Below, one piece after another: positions 45,833 through 55,558 of a stretch of 64,000 bases of DNA (positions within the stretch are counted from its first letter, which is position 1; the number at the start of each line of letters is the position of its first letter). The position numbers and the translations under genes were made by a program. Where the stretch lies: positions 1,725,501 through 1,789,500 of the forward strand of contig JADJLG010000001.1 in NCBI GenBank assembly GCA_016710235.1, read 5' to 3'. The notes under the pieces were generated by a model that made no database searches, was not told the origin of the DNA, and worked only from the letters and a program-made list of their open reading frames with translations. Origin of the DNA: Saprospiraceae bacterium. GTDB taxonomy: Bacteria > Bacteroidota > Bacteroidia > Chitinophagales > Saprospiraceae.

Positions 45833-46145
45833 GATTCATTTGGATCTATAATTGTGAATGAATTTTAATCAACCTTTGATAGACTTGCAAACAATACTTT
45901 GAAGAAATATTTTTATCATTGAATAAATCATCTTTAATTTAATTCTTTTAAATTCAAATTGGTTTATGCTCATAGTAAATTTGGTAAACAATTATAATTT
46001 CTTTCCAGAATTATTAACACCAGCTTAGATTTTAATCTCTTCAAGAAAGGAAAGTAGATCTAATGAAAGATTAATAATTTACTATTTCTCTATCATTTGC
46101 CTGAATCATTCTGATCAGTGGATATTATTTTAATCGGACATTTGC

Positions 46146-46256
46146 ATGAGGGATCCGGAGTGCGGACACTTTGTGGACGGTGCGCAGCACGGAGCGATCA
46201 GCGAACCATGTAGGATACCGACCCGGAGCGAAGCGATCAGGGGCATGCCCGGTTTT
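46146..46256 (+). repeat. GC-rich repeat-like element before the formate dehydrogenase gene
   Basis: About 110 bp are much richer in GC than the flanks and have internal near-repeats (CGGAGCGATCAGCG and CGGAGCGAAGCGATCAG). The formal open frame of the dehydrogenase runs through it and would add 51 residues that resemble no dehydrogenase. From memory, such peptides occur as a mis-annotated repeat in related genomes, which I cannot check. Confidence 0.55.
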
Positions 46257-46298
46257 AATAAATTATTATTTTTTCTGAAGTTGGCTTATCTTCACTCT

Positions 46299-49040
46299 AT
46301 GAAGACTACTTTTCTGGTGCCAGACAAACTGCCTGCTATCAAAGAAGCCAAAATAAATGGTAAGTCCTACGGATTTCAGACCGGAGAAACAATATTATCT
46401 TTTGTAAGGAGGTATTTTGGACAAGATTATATTCCAACCTTATGTGATTCGCCTCAACTAGAGGCATTTGGATCTTGTCGTGTTTGCAGTGTTGAGGTAA
46501 GCAGAGGAGCGGGTCAGGCATTCAGGACTGTGGGATCTTGTCACACTCCGGTGGAAGCGGGAATGGAAATATTGACAGAGAGTGAATCAGTCCAGAAATT
46601 AAGACGAAATATCATAGAGCTTGTACTCACTGACCACCCTTTAGACTGCTTGACCTGTGAGGTGAATGGCAATTGTGAATTGCAAGACGTTGCAGCCAAA
46701 GTAGGTATTAGAAAAGTGAGGTATCCTGAAGGAAAAAATCATCTTGACAGGCAGAAAGATCTCAGTCACCCGTACATGACCTCCGATCTGTCTAAGTGTA
46801 TCATGTGCTATAGGTGTGTACGCGCATGTGACGAAATTCAAGGTCAACAGGTGCTCAATGTGATGGGTAGAGGATTTGACAGTCAGATCATCAAAGGCAT
46901 GAATCAGAGTTTTGCCGAGTCAGACTGTGTCAGTTGTGGCGCATGTGCACAAGCCTGTCCAACATCGGCCATTTCGGATGTATTCCAGAGCAAAGCCCTG
47001 GTAGGACAGACGAAAGTCAGGACGGTATGCACCTATTGTGGGGTGGGATGCAATCTAGAAGTCAGCGTCAAAGACGGAAAAGTACTCAGTATTCAGGCCC
47101 CATATACGGCAGAGGTCAACCAAGGACATACCTGCTTGAAAGGAAGATATGCGTTTAAGTTTTATAAACACCCTGACCGGATCAGAAAACCAATGATTCG
47201 CAATGCTGATGGAGGATTTGACGAGGTGAGTTGGGATGAAGCTTATGACTATATTACCTCGAAATTGAAGGATATCAGGACGAAACATGGACCCGACTCT
47301 ATAGCTGGTATTTCATCTGCCCGATGTACCAATGAGGAAAATTATCTCATGCAAAAATTTATCCGGGCTGTGATCGGAACCAATAATATTGATGGATGTG
47401 CACGTGTTTGTCATTCACCAACAGCATTGGGGATGCAGCGAAGTTTTGGTACAGGAGCTGCGACCAACAGTATTGAGGATCTCAAGTTTACCCATGCGAT
47501 CATGGTGATTGGTGCCAATCCTACGGAAGGGCACCCGGTGACAGGTGCAAAATTGAGGCAGTTTGCCATGAAAGGCAAGACTTGCATTGTGATCGATCCA
47601 CGCAAAACTGAATTGGCCAAATACGCCACGCATCATCTTCAACTAAGGCCCGGAACTAATGTTGCTGTGCTCAATATGATGCTGCACGCTATCGTCAGCG
47701 CCAAAGCTTATGATCGACAGTTTATCGAACTCAGAACCGAAGGTTGGGAAGATTTTAAAGAGAATATACTTTCACTCAACATCGCGGAGCTTGAGGAAGT
47801 GTCCGGAGTAAGTTACTCCGCAGCCCGTGACGCTGCCATTGCATACGCAAAAGCTGAGAACGCCATGAGTTTTCATGGTTTGGGCGTGACAGAGCATTAT
47901 CAAGGTACTTATACGGTTATGCTGATTGCCGACCTGGCTATGATCACCGGAAACATTGGCAAGCGCGGATGTGGGGTGAATCCCCTCAGAGGACAGAATA
48001 ATGTTCAGGGAATGGCGGACATGGGCGTTCAGCCATATCAGGGTGCAGGCTACCTCGACCATACACAGGAGGAGATCAGGAAGCAATACTCAGAGTTTTA
48101 TGGAGCGGAGGTGCCTGCAGCCGCAGGATACAAAATACCTGACATGTATGATGCTGCGATCCGTGGCGATCTTAAAGCTATGTATGTCGTTGGTGAAGAT
48201 ATGGCTCAGTCAGATCCAAATACACTCCATGTGATCAATGCCCTAAAATCTCTAGATTTACTGGTGGTCCAGGAACTCTTTATGACTGAGACTTCTAAAC
48301 TGGCGCATGTTGTACTGCCCGGAGCCTCCTTCCTGGAGAAGGAAGGTACTTTTACAAATGGGGAGCGCCGGATTCAGAAAGTGAATAAGGTGGTTGAGCC
48401 TGTAGGAGAAGCGAAATCAGATGGTCAGATCATTATCGATCTGATGAATCGCATGGGTTACAAACAGGCAGATTATAAGGCGGATAGTATGCTGAGGGAG
48501 ATTTCTAAGATAGTACCTTTTTTTGCCGGTGTCAGTTGGGAGAACTTGGGAGATAGGGGAAAACAATGGCCTGTAGCTGCCGATGGCACTGACACCCAGA
48601 TATTGCATCAAAAAGAATTCAAGCGAGGAAAAGGCCAGTTTGTTTTCCGAGAATATGTGGAGACACCGGAAGTATTGGAATATGCCGCTGAGTTTCCATT
48701 TATCCTGACAACCAATAGGGTATTGGAACATTATAATGCAGGAACAATGACTCGTCGTACCGGAAATGCAGAGATCATTACGGAGGATTTATTATTGATC
48801 CATCCCAAAGATGCTGCATCTTACCATATAGCGGAAAGAGATTTTGTAGATATTGAGTCTGCAAGGGGCAAAATCAGTGTACGTGCACATCTTACAGACG
48901 AGGTCAAGCAAGGTGTGTTGAGTACGACTTTCCACTTTCCTGAACTTTTCGTTAATATTGTGACATCTTCGATACATGACAGCATCGCCAAATGTCCTGA
49001 ATACAAAGTGGTGTGCGTAAAGATTTGTAAGAAGCAATAG
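46299..49040 (+). CDS. Formate dehydrogenase-type molybdopterin oxidoreductase, alpha subunit
   Basis: From the ATG at 46299 the product has 913 residues. The open frame extends 51 codons upstream only through a GC-rich repeat. A NuoG-like N-terminus holds a [2Fe-2S] site (SCRVCSVEV, SCHTP) and a CLTCEVNGNCELQ site, followed by two [4Fe-4S] motifs (CIMCYRCVRAC, CVSCGACAQACP). The catalytic part starts with CTYCGVGCNLEV and carries ARVCHSPTALG, where Cys replaces the selenocysteine of some relatives. The C-terminal molybdopterin dinucleotide domain ends the protein. NAD-linked partners (FdsB/FdsG type) are absent here, so the electron acceptor is unknown. Confidence 0.88.
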   Translation: MKTTFLVPDKLPAIKEAKINGKSYGFQTGETILSFVRRYFGQDYIPTLCDSPQLEAFGSCRVCSVEVSRGAGQAFRTVGSCHTPVEAGMEILTESESVQKLRRNIIELVLTDHPLDCLTCEVNGNCELQDVAAKVGIRKVRYPEGKNHLDRQKDLSHPYMTSDLSKCIMCYRCVRACDEIQGQQVLNVMGRGFDSQIIKGMNQSFAESDCVSCGACAQACPTSAISDVFQSKALVGQTKVRTVCTYCGVGCNLEVSVKDGKVLSIQAPYTAEVNQGHTCLKGRYAFKFYKHPDRIRKPMIRNADGGFDEVSWDEAYDYITSKLKDIRTKHGPDSIAGISSARCTNEENYLMQKFIRAVIGTNNIDGCARVCHSPTALGMQRSFGTGAATNSIEDLKFTHAIMVIGANPTEGHPVTGAKLRQFAMKGKTCIVIDPRKTELAKYATHHLQLRPGTNVAVLNMMLHAIVSAKAYDRQFIELRTEGWEDFKENILSLNIAELEEVSGVSYSAARDAAIAYAKAENAMSFHGLGVTEHYQGTYTVMLIADLAMITGNIGKRGCGVNPLRGQNNVQGMADMGVQPYQGAGYLDHTQEEIRKQYSEFYGAEVPAAAGYKIPDMYDAAIRGDLKAMYVVGEDMAQSDPNTLHVINALKSLDLLVVQELFMTETSKLAHVVLPGASFLEKEGTFTNGERRIQKVNKVVEPVGEAKSDGQIIIDLMNRMGYKQADYKADSMLREISKIVPFFAGVSWENLGDRGKQWPVAADGTDTQILHQKEFKRGKGQFVFREYVETPEVLEYAAEFPFILTTNRVLEHYNAGTMTRRTGNAEIITEDLLLIHPKDAASYHIAERDFVDIESARGKISVRAHLTDEVKQGVLSTTFHFPELFVNIVTSSIHDSIAKCPEYKVVCVKICKKQ

Positions 49041-49133
49041 ATAATTAATAACTAGCAGTAAACCATTTTTTAATTAGTAAATCTTTTTTATAACGCTTCT
49101 AAAAATTTTTGCTTAAAGAATACTTTTCCTTGC

Positions 49134-49508
49134 TATGAACTCTTCATGTAACAGGATGATGACAAAGGCACTGCGTCCAAATTTTCAGAAGTTTTGCCTG
49201 GAAAACAGTGGGTAGTTTCAAAATTATTGCTCAATGGCTTAGATGTTACTTCTTCTAGTCTTGATGACTGCGAACGAGATGACACTATTGAGTTTAAAGC
49301 ATTAGGTGTTCTGGAGTCCAAAGACAATGCAATTAAGTGTCAAGGAGTACCCGAAGTCGAAATCACAGACTGGAGTTTAAGCAGCGATGAAAAGAAACTT
49401 ACCTTTAACGACACTGAAAACACAGTAAAAAGCTTTTCCGCCACACAGTTTACTTTAGAAGACAGTGAATTTGGATTTACCGCCACTGCTATTTATACCG
49501 CCAAGTAA
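49134..49508 (+). pseudogene. Broken lipocalin-like lipoprotein
   Basis: Positions 49194-49508 encode 104 residues of a lipocalin-like domain (KQWVVSKLLLNGLDVTSSSL, TDWSLSSDEKKLTF). No ATG or signal peptide is in frame with it: a TTG at 49194 is the only start and lies inside the domain. Upstream, ATG AAC TCT TCA TGT AAC keeps the remains of a lipobox (SSCN) but one base out of frame with QDDDKGTASKFSEVLPGKQW. I read this as a lipoprotein gene that lost its signal peptide through a frameshift and truncation. Confidence 0.6.
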
Positions 49509-49862
49509 ATATTTCCCGGTCATTTTATGAATAGGGTTCACATTGCAACAAACAAATTCATTGTGTATAAATGATATGCTTGATTTGAAATGTGAGCCCT
49601 ATTATTTCATGTACATTTATATCAGAAGTATAGTCATTTATAGTAGAGCAATTGCAGAATAAAGCCCTATCGCAAGCCATATTTATCATAAATTCTATTC
49701 TTAAGTTGTCAATTGAAATACTGAAAACACTTTTTAGGTAAAACTGATATGTGCTTAACGGGATGTCAGAAAGTTGATACCAAAGGAGTAGATTTATTTT
49801 TGTTTATCCAGTTTGATTAATATAGGGGAGCAGGTTAAAGGATGAAAAACTAAAATTAGGCT
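49509..49862. other. Intergenic stretch with a possible lipobox remnant
   Basis: No intact gene. A short frame at about 49750-49821 reads MCLTGCQKVDTKG, which resembles a lipoprotein cleavage site out of frame with upstream MKTLF-like codons. It may be another decayed lipoprotein start. Confidence 0.35.
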
Positions 49863-50840
49863 TTATTTATTTGCTTTGAGATTCAGAATTTTCTGAATTA
49901 GCCATGGGGAATTGTTTAAAGTATAACTAAAGTATGGAACCGGATAAGCACCAAAACCTCTAAAGAATCTTTCAATGGGTTCTATCATGCTTCCATCAAA
50001 ATCCAGTATAGTATAGTTGCCTCCTAATATTCTAACACTTTCTGAAATGATCAAACTCATAGCTCCGGAGTTTTTGTATTTAGGAATGGTGGATCCTTGA
50101 TAATAAATCATTTTGTTTTTATATAAAAAATATATCATCCCGGCGATTGGAGTCGAGTCTTTATACGCGATTAAGGTGCAACTTCTACCTGAACTGTAAA
50201 AGTAGCTGGAGTTATTTGATAAGGCTTTCAAATATTTTTGATCAAGTTTTTTGATAAGTTCCGGTTTGGCAAGTTTGAGTATATCAATTACGAGGTCCGG
50301 ATTATTTTCTACTTCGATTCTAATGCCATTTTGCTGCGCTTTTTTGATTTCTCTTCTTACATGCGATGCTGCTTCGCCAATAAATACCTCGTACCCTTTG
50401 GAGATATCAACCCAATAAGTATACTTTATTGATTGGTTCCACCCTAGCCATCGAAGCGCCATTCCGTAGTTATATTCTGGAGCAAAATTGTACTGGAAAA
50501 AATGAATGTCTTTCGGAATAGCCACATGAATAGTCTGGATTACTTTTTTTTGAAGTTCATATTTTTTGTAAGTATTATCTGAGTATGCTTTCATTATTAT
50601 TCCAATGTATTGGCTGAAAATAGGCTGAATGGCGTAGTTAATTAAGTATTTTCTCTTTACGCTGAATGGGAGGATGGCAAGCAGCTCAGAACCCTCATAA
50701 ACCATTATTGCTTTCCAATCTTCAAGTAAATGAGTCAGATAATTGTATAAATGATAAATGTTCCCATGAGGACTGCATTCAATAAATCGGTTCCATTCCT
50801 GCTCATCAATTTCCCGGAAATGTAAAAGCTTGAAAAACAT
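49863..50840 (-). CDS. FemAB/GNAT-like acyltransferase
   Basis: I start at the ATG at 50840 (MFFKLLHFREIDEQEWNRFI), since the longer frame needs a TTG. About 325 residues show the double-GNAT/FemAB pattern: PHGNIYHLYNYL near the N-terminus, SHVRREIKKAQQNGI in the middle, then DSTPIAGMIYFLYKNKMIYY, GSTIPKYKNSGA and a C-terminal DFDGSMIEPIERFFRGFGA. Relatives transfer amino-acyl or acyl groups, for example in cell-wall or exopolysaccharide building. The specific substrate is unknown. The gene is divergent from the one at 50939. Confidence 0.75.
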   Translation of the reverse strand: MFFKLLHFREIDEQEWNRFIECSPHGNIYHLYNYLTHLLEDWKAIMVYEGSELLAILPFSVKRKYLINYAIQPIFSQYIGIIMKAYSDNTYKKYELQKKVIQTIHVAIPKDIHFFQYNFAPEYNYGMALRWLGWNQSIKYTYWVDISKGYEVFIGEAASHVRREIKKAQQNGIRIEVENNPDLVIDILKLAKPELIKKLDQKYLKALSNNSSYFYSSGRSCTLIAYKDSTPIAGMIYFLYKNKMIYYQGSTIPKYKNSGAMSLIISESVRILGGNYTILDFDGSMIEPIERFFRGFGAYPVPYFSYTLNNSPWLIQKILNLKANK

Positions 50841-50938
50841 TGTGGACTTGTTAAAAGTTAAATTATTTAGAGAACATAATTTCAAAAGTACAATGCCGTT
50901 TTTTGAAAATAATTGTACTCTTATATACTATTGAGACT

Positions 50939-51661
50939 ATGGATTCTTATCCTGCTTTTATGAACCATCCCTTGTGGGACGCTATTAGAATCACCCGAAA
51001 TTCAAATCTCATTGGCCAATTGAGAAAGATGAATTTCAATCGTCTGGTTTCTTATATTACTGTAGCTGTCAGTGCGTTTTATCCAATTAGCTACGCAAGT
51101 TTGCTCGCATTTAGAAGATTTTCAACCTTATCGGATGATCCTGAAGCTAAAGCTATCGCCAACGAAATTTATTTGGTTGAATGTGGTGAAAGACCCATCA
51201 TTAGGGGGTCTGAATACACAGGTATCAAACATTGCGAGCAGTTGAAAATCATGTTTGAGTCTCTATTTAGTAACATCAATTTTGACATTCCTTCACCTGA
51301 AAATTTTGAGGTGTTGAGAAAGGCTGACATTGAAAATGCGGACCTTGTAAAAAGTTTGGCTATTTGTGATTTGATAGAAACAACAGCTCCTTTTGTGATT
51401 CATTTTTACCAGGATTTTCTGATCCAATGCCAACTGGCATTAGGAAGATCGAGTGAGTTTGTAAAAAGAAATTATCTGGATGAGCATAATCTTACTGAAG
51501 GAGATACATGCGAGCTTCAGCACATTGAAATGCTTGGCAGAATGAAATTGAATTACTCTGATGTGATCAGTTCAACGGCATATAATACGCATCAGAGAAT
51601 TTTTGTCAATTTGGTATCCCAGCATTTTTCAGGTTGTCTGAAAGAAATGGAAAAATCTTGA
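50939..51661 (+). CDS. Protein with possible heme-oxygenase/TenA-like fold
   Basis: I start at the ATG at 50939 (MDSYPAFMNHPLWDAIRITR), not at the TTG 12 codons before it, giving 240 residues. It appears all-helical and has acidic and His residues at spacing reminiscent of heme-oxygenase-like diiron proteins (ERPIIRGSEYTGIKHCEQ, then DEHNLTEGDTCELQHIEML). This assignment rests on pattern only and is weak. It might work with the divergent FemAB-like gene, with which it shares a short promoter region. Confidence 0.45.
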   Translation: MDSYPAFMNHPLWDAIRITRNSNLIGQLRKMNFNRLVSYITVAVSAFYPISYASLLAFRRFSTLSDDPEAKAIANEIYLVECGERPIIRGSEYTGIKHCEQLKIMFESLFSNINFDIPSPENFEVLRKADIENADLVKSLAICDLIETTAPFVIHFYQDFLIQCQLALGRSSEFVKRNYLDEHNLTEGDTCELQHIEMLGRMKLNYSDVISSTAYNTHQRIFVNLVSQHFSGCLKEMEKS

Positions 51662-52278
51662 GTTTTAACTTTTACTAAGCTTGTTTAAGCGAAAACTCAT
51701 TGCATTTTGTGTCGTATAATTTAGTTCAGCAAAGGTGATTATCTGTAAAACGGAATTCTTTTGGCCACATTTTCTGAAGATTTTTGATAATCTGAAAACA
51801 GTATTATGGCAACCTCGGCGTTTTTTAAATGCAGGTGGGTAAAAAGCCAAGGCAAAAGTTAAAATCCAAGTTTTACTTTAAAGATATTTTGCGATCCTTT
51901 TTTTTCTTCAGTATCAAAACTTGGCGTAAGCTTGATTCGTAAGAGTATTTTCTAAACAAGTCAAGTGCAATAGCATTTGTCTCCATTATGTTTGATCCAA
52001 ATGTAATAGATGGAAGCACATTTTTCTCTGTTAAAATCATTTGGCAAGCCTAGCAAATTTTGTTTGCTTCTCTCATTTTAATTGAAATTGTTCACTGGAA
52101 TTTTGCTTTGCGGAACCTTTTGCTCATCACTAGAACTTTGATTTAGTTTTAGTGAGATAAAATGAAATTATATCGGGAGGGCAAAATTGAATTCTGGCCC
52201 AGACGGTGACCTCAGGAAAAGAGAATGTGTAGGTGAATTAAGTTGAACTCAATGAATACTAGGGTTTGGCCTAGCTTT
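51662..52278. other. Intergenic stretch without a gene
   Basis: About 620 bp of AT-rich sequence between the possible heme-oxygenase-like gene and the terminator of the DUF1573 gene. I see no supported open frame, tRNA or repeat. Confidence 0.5.
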
Positions 52279-52316
52279 AAAAAACAAAAAGCCCCTTTCG
52301 TGGAAAGAGGCTCTTT
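52279..52316 (-). terminator. Intrinsic terminator of the DUF1573 gene
   Basis: On the minus strand AGCCTCTTTC pairs with GAAAGGGGCT around a 3-nt loop and is followed by TTTTTGTTTTTT. It lies just after the DUF1573 gene. Confidence 0.85.
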
Positions 52317-52333
52317 GAGAATTGTATTTCTTT

Positions 52334-52798
52334 TTATTGTTTTGGATTCAACACGGAACCATCGCTGGTTGGAAGTGTCTCCTCTTTTGTGTCAGAGATA
52401 TTTCCTTTGATGTAAAGAGTAATTTCTTCCTCTCCTTCATTGGTTTGAATTCGGACAGTTTTGTTGATTGGTCCGACTCTCTGAGTGTCATAATTGATTT
52501 CAATCGTGCCTTTTTCACCTGGCATGATTGGTTCTTTTGGCCAAGTAGGCACAGTGCAACCACAAGATCCTCTAGCAGTTTTTACGATTAGAGGCTCTGT
52601 TCCTTTGTTTGTAAAAACGGCCTTACGGACGCGATCACTTCCTTTTAAAATTTCACCAAAGTCCACTGTATTTGTTTCAAATACCATTTTAGGACCTTTT
52701 GTTGAAGTTGTGGCTGCTTGCTCAGCAGGTTTAGTAGTTTGAGCAAAAACAGCACTACCTATTAGAAGGAAGGCAAGAATAGAAAGTACATGTTTCAT
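52334..52798 (-). CDS. DUF1573 periplasmic protein
   Basis: I start at the ATG at 52798, which gives a signal peptide (MKHVLSILAFLLIGSAVFAQ) and 154 residues. A longer frame upstream has no signal. The mature protein is one immunoglobulin-like DUF1573 domain: FETNTVDFGEILKGSDRV, TNKGTEPLIVKTARGSCGC, PIMPGEKGTIEINYDT, TLYIKGNI. The GSCGCT motif is typical of the family. Proteins of this type are frequent in Bacteroidota envelopes and their function is not known. Confidence 0.9.
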   Translation of the reverse strand: MKHVLSILAFLLIGSAVFAQTTKPAEQAATTSTKGPKMVFETNTVDFGEILKGSDRVRKAVFTNKGTEPLIVKTARGSCGCTVPTWPKEPIMPGEKGTIEINYDTQRVGPINKTVRIQTNEGEEEITLYIKGNISDTKEETLPTSDGSVLNPKQ

Positions 52799-53018
52799 GT
52801 TTTCTTTTTTAAATGTTTTGTGAGACAAATTTATATTCATAAACCGAAAATTAGACCCTTTTTGATTGTTGAGGTGTGTTAAAGCCATGTTAAATGATTA
52901 ATTTTTATGATTTATTAGCCCATTTAATTTCCTAATTAAAAGAAAATAAATAATTTATATATTTATAATAAATTAATATAATCAAATATCGGCAAGTGCG
53001 CTGATGAGCAATTCTGAG

Positions 53019-53048
53019 TTTGGCGGCAGCCTTTTTATTGTATTTTTG
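53019..53048 (+). promoter_or_regulatory. Bacteroidota-type promoter of the E1 gene
   Basis: TTTG at 53019-53022, an 18-bp spacer, then TATTTTTG at 53041-53048. Both boxes and the spacing agree with the Bacteroidota consensus, and the start codon follows 15 bp later. Confidence 0.7.
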
Positions 53049-53063
53049 TGCTAAATCCAACTT

Positions 53064-55433
53064 ATGTCTTTAATCCAACCTATTGAATCTTTTCTTCAGC
53101 AAATCAATACATCGGACGCAGTTTACAGGCGAGAAGTTATCACAGACTTTTGGATTTGTCTTGTGAGCCGAGAGTGCTCTTTATTGGGCCGGAAGGAGGT
53201 ATTGACAGGCAAAGCTAAGTTTGGGATTCTGGGTGACGGCAAAGAAGTGCCTCAGGTCGCTATGGCGAGAGCTTTTCAAAAAGGAGACTTCAGGTCCGGA
53301 TATTATAGAGATCAGACCTTTTTAATGGCACTTGGATTGTGTTCAGTCAAGGATTTTTTTGCACAGTTGTATGCTGATGTTAACAATGACCCTTTCTCCA
53401 AAGGAAGACAGATGAATGCACATTTTGCCACTCCATTATTATCTTCTGACGGTAATTGGCTAGATCATTCGTCTATGTATAATGTAACTGCGGATATCTC
53501 GTCCACAGCAGGTCAGATGGCAAGGGCTCTTGGAATTGCTTTGGCTTCGAAGATGTACAAGCAGAGTAAGACAAAAAATGGATTTTCTGACAAAGGACGT
53601 GAGGTATCGTTTTGTACTATCGGAGATGCTTCAACTTCTGAGGGAATTTTTTGGGAAACAATGAATGCTGCAGCTGTCATGCAAGTGCCATTGGCTGTTT
53701 CGGTATGGGATGATGGATATGGTATTTCGGTACCTAAGGAGTTACAAACAGCAAAAGGGAACATTTCTGAAGCCTTAGCCGGGTTCCAGCAACTCGGGAC
53801 GGAAGACAAAGGAATCAATATTTATAAAGCCAAAGCATGGGACTATCCAGCGCTTGTAAAGCTTTATACAGAGGCAGTGCAGGAAATGAGGAAAACTCAT
53901 CGCCCATCGTTGTTCCATATAGAAGAGGTAACCCAACCTCAAGGACATTCCACTTCAGGATCTCACGAGAGATATAAGTCCACCGAACGATTGGCTTGGG
54001 AACTCGAGTTTGATTGCATCAAAATCATGGGAGAATGGTTGACTCGGAATAAGTTGCTGAATAAAGAAGATATTGAGCATTTGAATGCTGAGGCACGGAC
54101 ATTTGTCCGCTCCGAAAGAAATGCTGCCTGGGAAAATTACCAAGCCCCAATGAAGAAACTTAGAGATGAGCTCCTGACAATTTTAGAAAATGAACCAAAT
54201 GACTTTGTCGAAATAGCTCAGCATATCCGGAGTTTAAAAGATATTTCAGTCCATGAAATTTTGGCTCCCTTGAGAAGAAAACTGCTCACTCTTCCCGGCG
54301 GCAGTTTCCCGCAATTGAAAGAGTGGTTGGAGACAAAGATGTCTCAAACCAAACAGAACTATGCCTCAGACTTGACTTCTTATGATCCTTTTAAAGAAGG
54401 AGTTGCCGCTCGCTACAGCGATAGCTCGTCGCAACTCAGCGGTTATCAGGTGTTGAATCAATATTTTGATCAATTGATCGAAAAGAATAAAACCGTTTAT
54501 GCATTTGGAGAGGATGTTGGGCAAATCGGAGATGTGAACCAGGGATTTTCAGGATTGCAACAGAAGTACGGGGTCCAAAGGATATTTGATACAGGAATCA
54601 GGGAATGGAGTATTATCGGTCAAGCAATCGGTATGAGTATGAGAGGTTTGAAGCCTATCGCCGAAATTCAGTACCTGGACTATATAGTATATGCTATGTC
54701 TGCATTGATGGATGATCTTGCCACAGTGCGTTACCGGTCTGCAGGAATGCAGAAAGCACCTGCAATTATCAGGACCAGGGGTCATCGCTTAGAAGGAATT
54801 TGGCATTCCGGTTCACCTATTGGAATGTTATTGCACTCCCTCAGAGGAATTCACGTTTGTGTCCCACGCAACATGGTTCAGGCTGCCGGGATGTATCAAA
54901 CTCTAATGGAGTGCGGAGATCCTGGTCTCATAATCGAATGTCTCAATGGGTATAGGCTGAAAGAGCTTCGACCTGATAATCTCGGTACATTTTCCATCCC
55001 GCTGGGTAAAATCGAAATCCTAAATATCGGATCGGATATCACTTTGATCACCTATGGTTCTTGCGTCAAAATAGCACAAGAGGCTACTGATCGTTTGTCA
55101 GATCTTGGCATTAGTGTAGAATTGATTGACGCTCAAACTCTGCTGCCTTTTGATGTGAGATCTGAGGTCACAACTTCCATTAAAAAGACAAATAAGCTTT
55201 TGATACTTGACGAGGATGTGCCCGGAGGTGCAAGTGCTTATTTATTGCGCGAAATCATGGAGACACAAGGAGCATTTGAATATTTAGATACAAAGCCGAT
55301 TTGTCTCAGTGCTGCAGCGCATCGCCCTCCGTATGGAAGTGATGGAGATTATTTCTCAAAACCTTCAGTGGAAGATGTGATGGAAGCAGCAATTGGGATG
55401 ATGAGAGAGTACGATCCACAGCAATTTGCTTGA
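53064..55433 (+). CDS. Fused E1 alpha/beta 2-oxoacid dehydrogenase
   Basis: The 789-residue protein joins both E1 subunits. The alpha half at about 1-420 carries a TPP site (GDASTSEGIFWETMNAAAV). The beta half starts near 450 (VYAFGEDVGQIGDVNQGFSG, PIAEIQYLDYIVYAMSAL, LLILDEDVPGGASAYLL). It decarboxylates a 2-oxoacid and transfers the acyl group to an E2 lipoyl domain; the branched-chain or pyruvate choice cannot be told. The fusion is common in Bacteroidota. No E2 or E3 gene is nearby. A clear promoter precedes it. Confidence 0.92.
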   Translation: MSLIQPIESFLQQINTSDAVYRREVITDFWICLVSRECSLLGRKEVLTGKAKFGILGDGKEVPQVAMARAFQKGDFRSGYYRDQTFLMALGLCSVKDFFAQLYADVNNDPFSKGRQMNAHFATPLLSSDGNWLDHSSMYNVTADISSTAGQMARALGIALASKMYKQSKTKNGFSDKGREVSFCTIGDASTSEGIFWETMNAAAVMQVPLAVSVWDDGYGISVPKELQTAKGNISEALAGFQQLGTEDKGINIYKAKAWDYPALVKLYTEAVQEMRKTHRPSLFHIEEVTQPQGHSTSGSHERYKSTERLAWELEFDCIKIMGEWLTRNKLLNKEDIEHLNAEARTFVRSERNAAWENYQAPMKKLRDELLTILENEPNDFVEIAQHIRSLKDISVHEILAPLRRKLLTLPGGSFPQLKEWLETKMSQTKQNYASDLTSYDPFKEGVAARYSDSSSQLSGYQVLNQYFDQLIEKNKTVYAFGEDVGQIGDVNQGFSGLQQKYGVQRIFDTGIREWSIIGQAIGMSMRGLKPIAEIQYLDYIVYAMSALMDDLATVRYRSAGMQKAPAIIRTRGHRLEGIWHSGSPIGMLLHSLRGIHVCVPRNMVQAAGMYQTLMECGDPGLIIECLNGYRLKELRPDNLGTFSIPLGKIEILNIGSDITLITYGSCVKIAQEATDRLSDLGISVELIDAQTLLPFDVRSEVTTSIKKTNKLLILDEDVPGGASAYLLREIMETQGAFEYLDTKPICLSAAAHRPPYGSDGDYFSKPSVEDVMEAAIGMMREYDPQQFA

Positions 55434-55532
55434 GTCCTTGAGTTTGATAATATTCAGCAAACCTCTCAGCCTATAAAAATTAATATATTGTTATATATTA
55501 AATAAATATATATATTTATTTTCAAATGTATT

Positions 55533-55540
55533 AATTTTGC
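55533..55540 (+). promoter_or_regulatory. -7 box before the mannose synthase gene
   Basis: TAATTTTG fits TAnnTTTG and lies about 18 bp before the GTG start. A -33 box is not clear. Confidence 0.4.
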
Positions 55541-55558
55541 CCGAAATAGTCCAACAGC

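Noticed and set aside
53955..54143. Minus-strand frames within the E1 fusion gene
   Set aside because: They are short and lie wholly inside a well-supported gene on the other strand.
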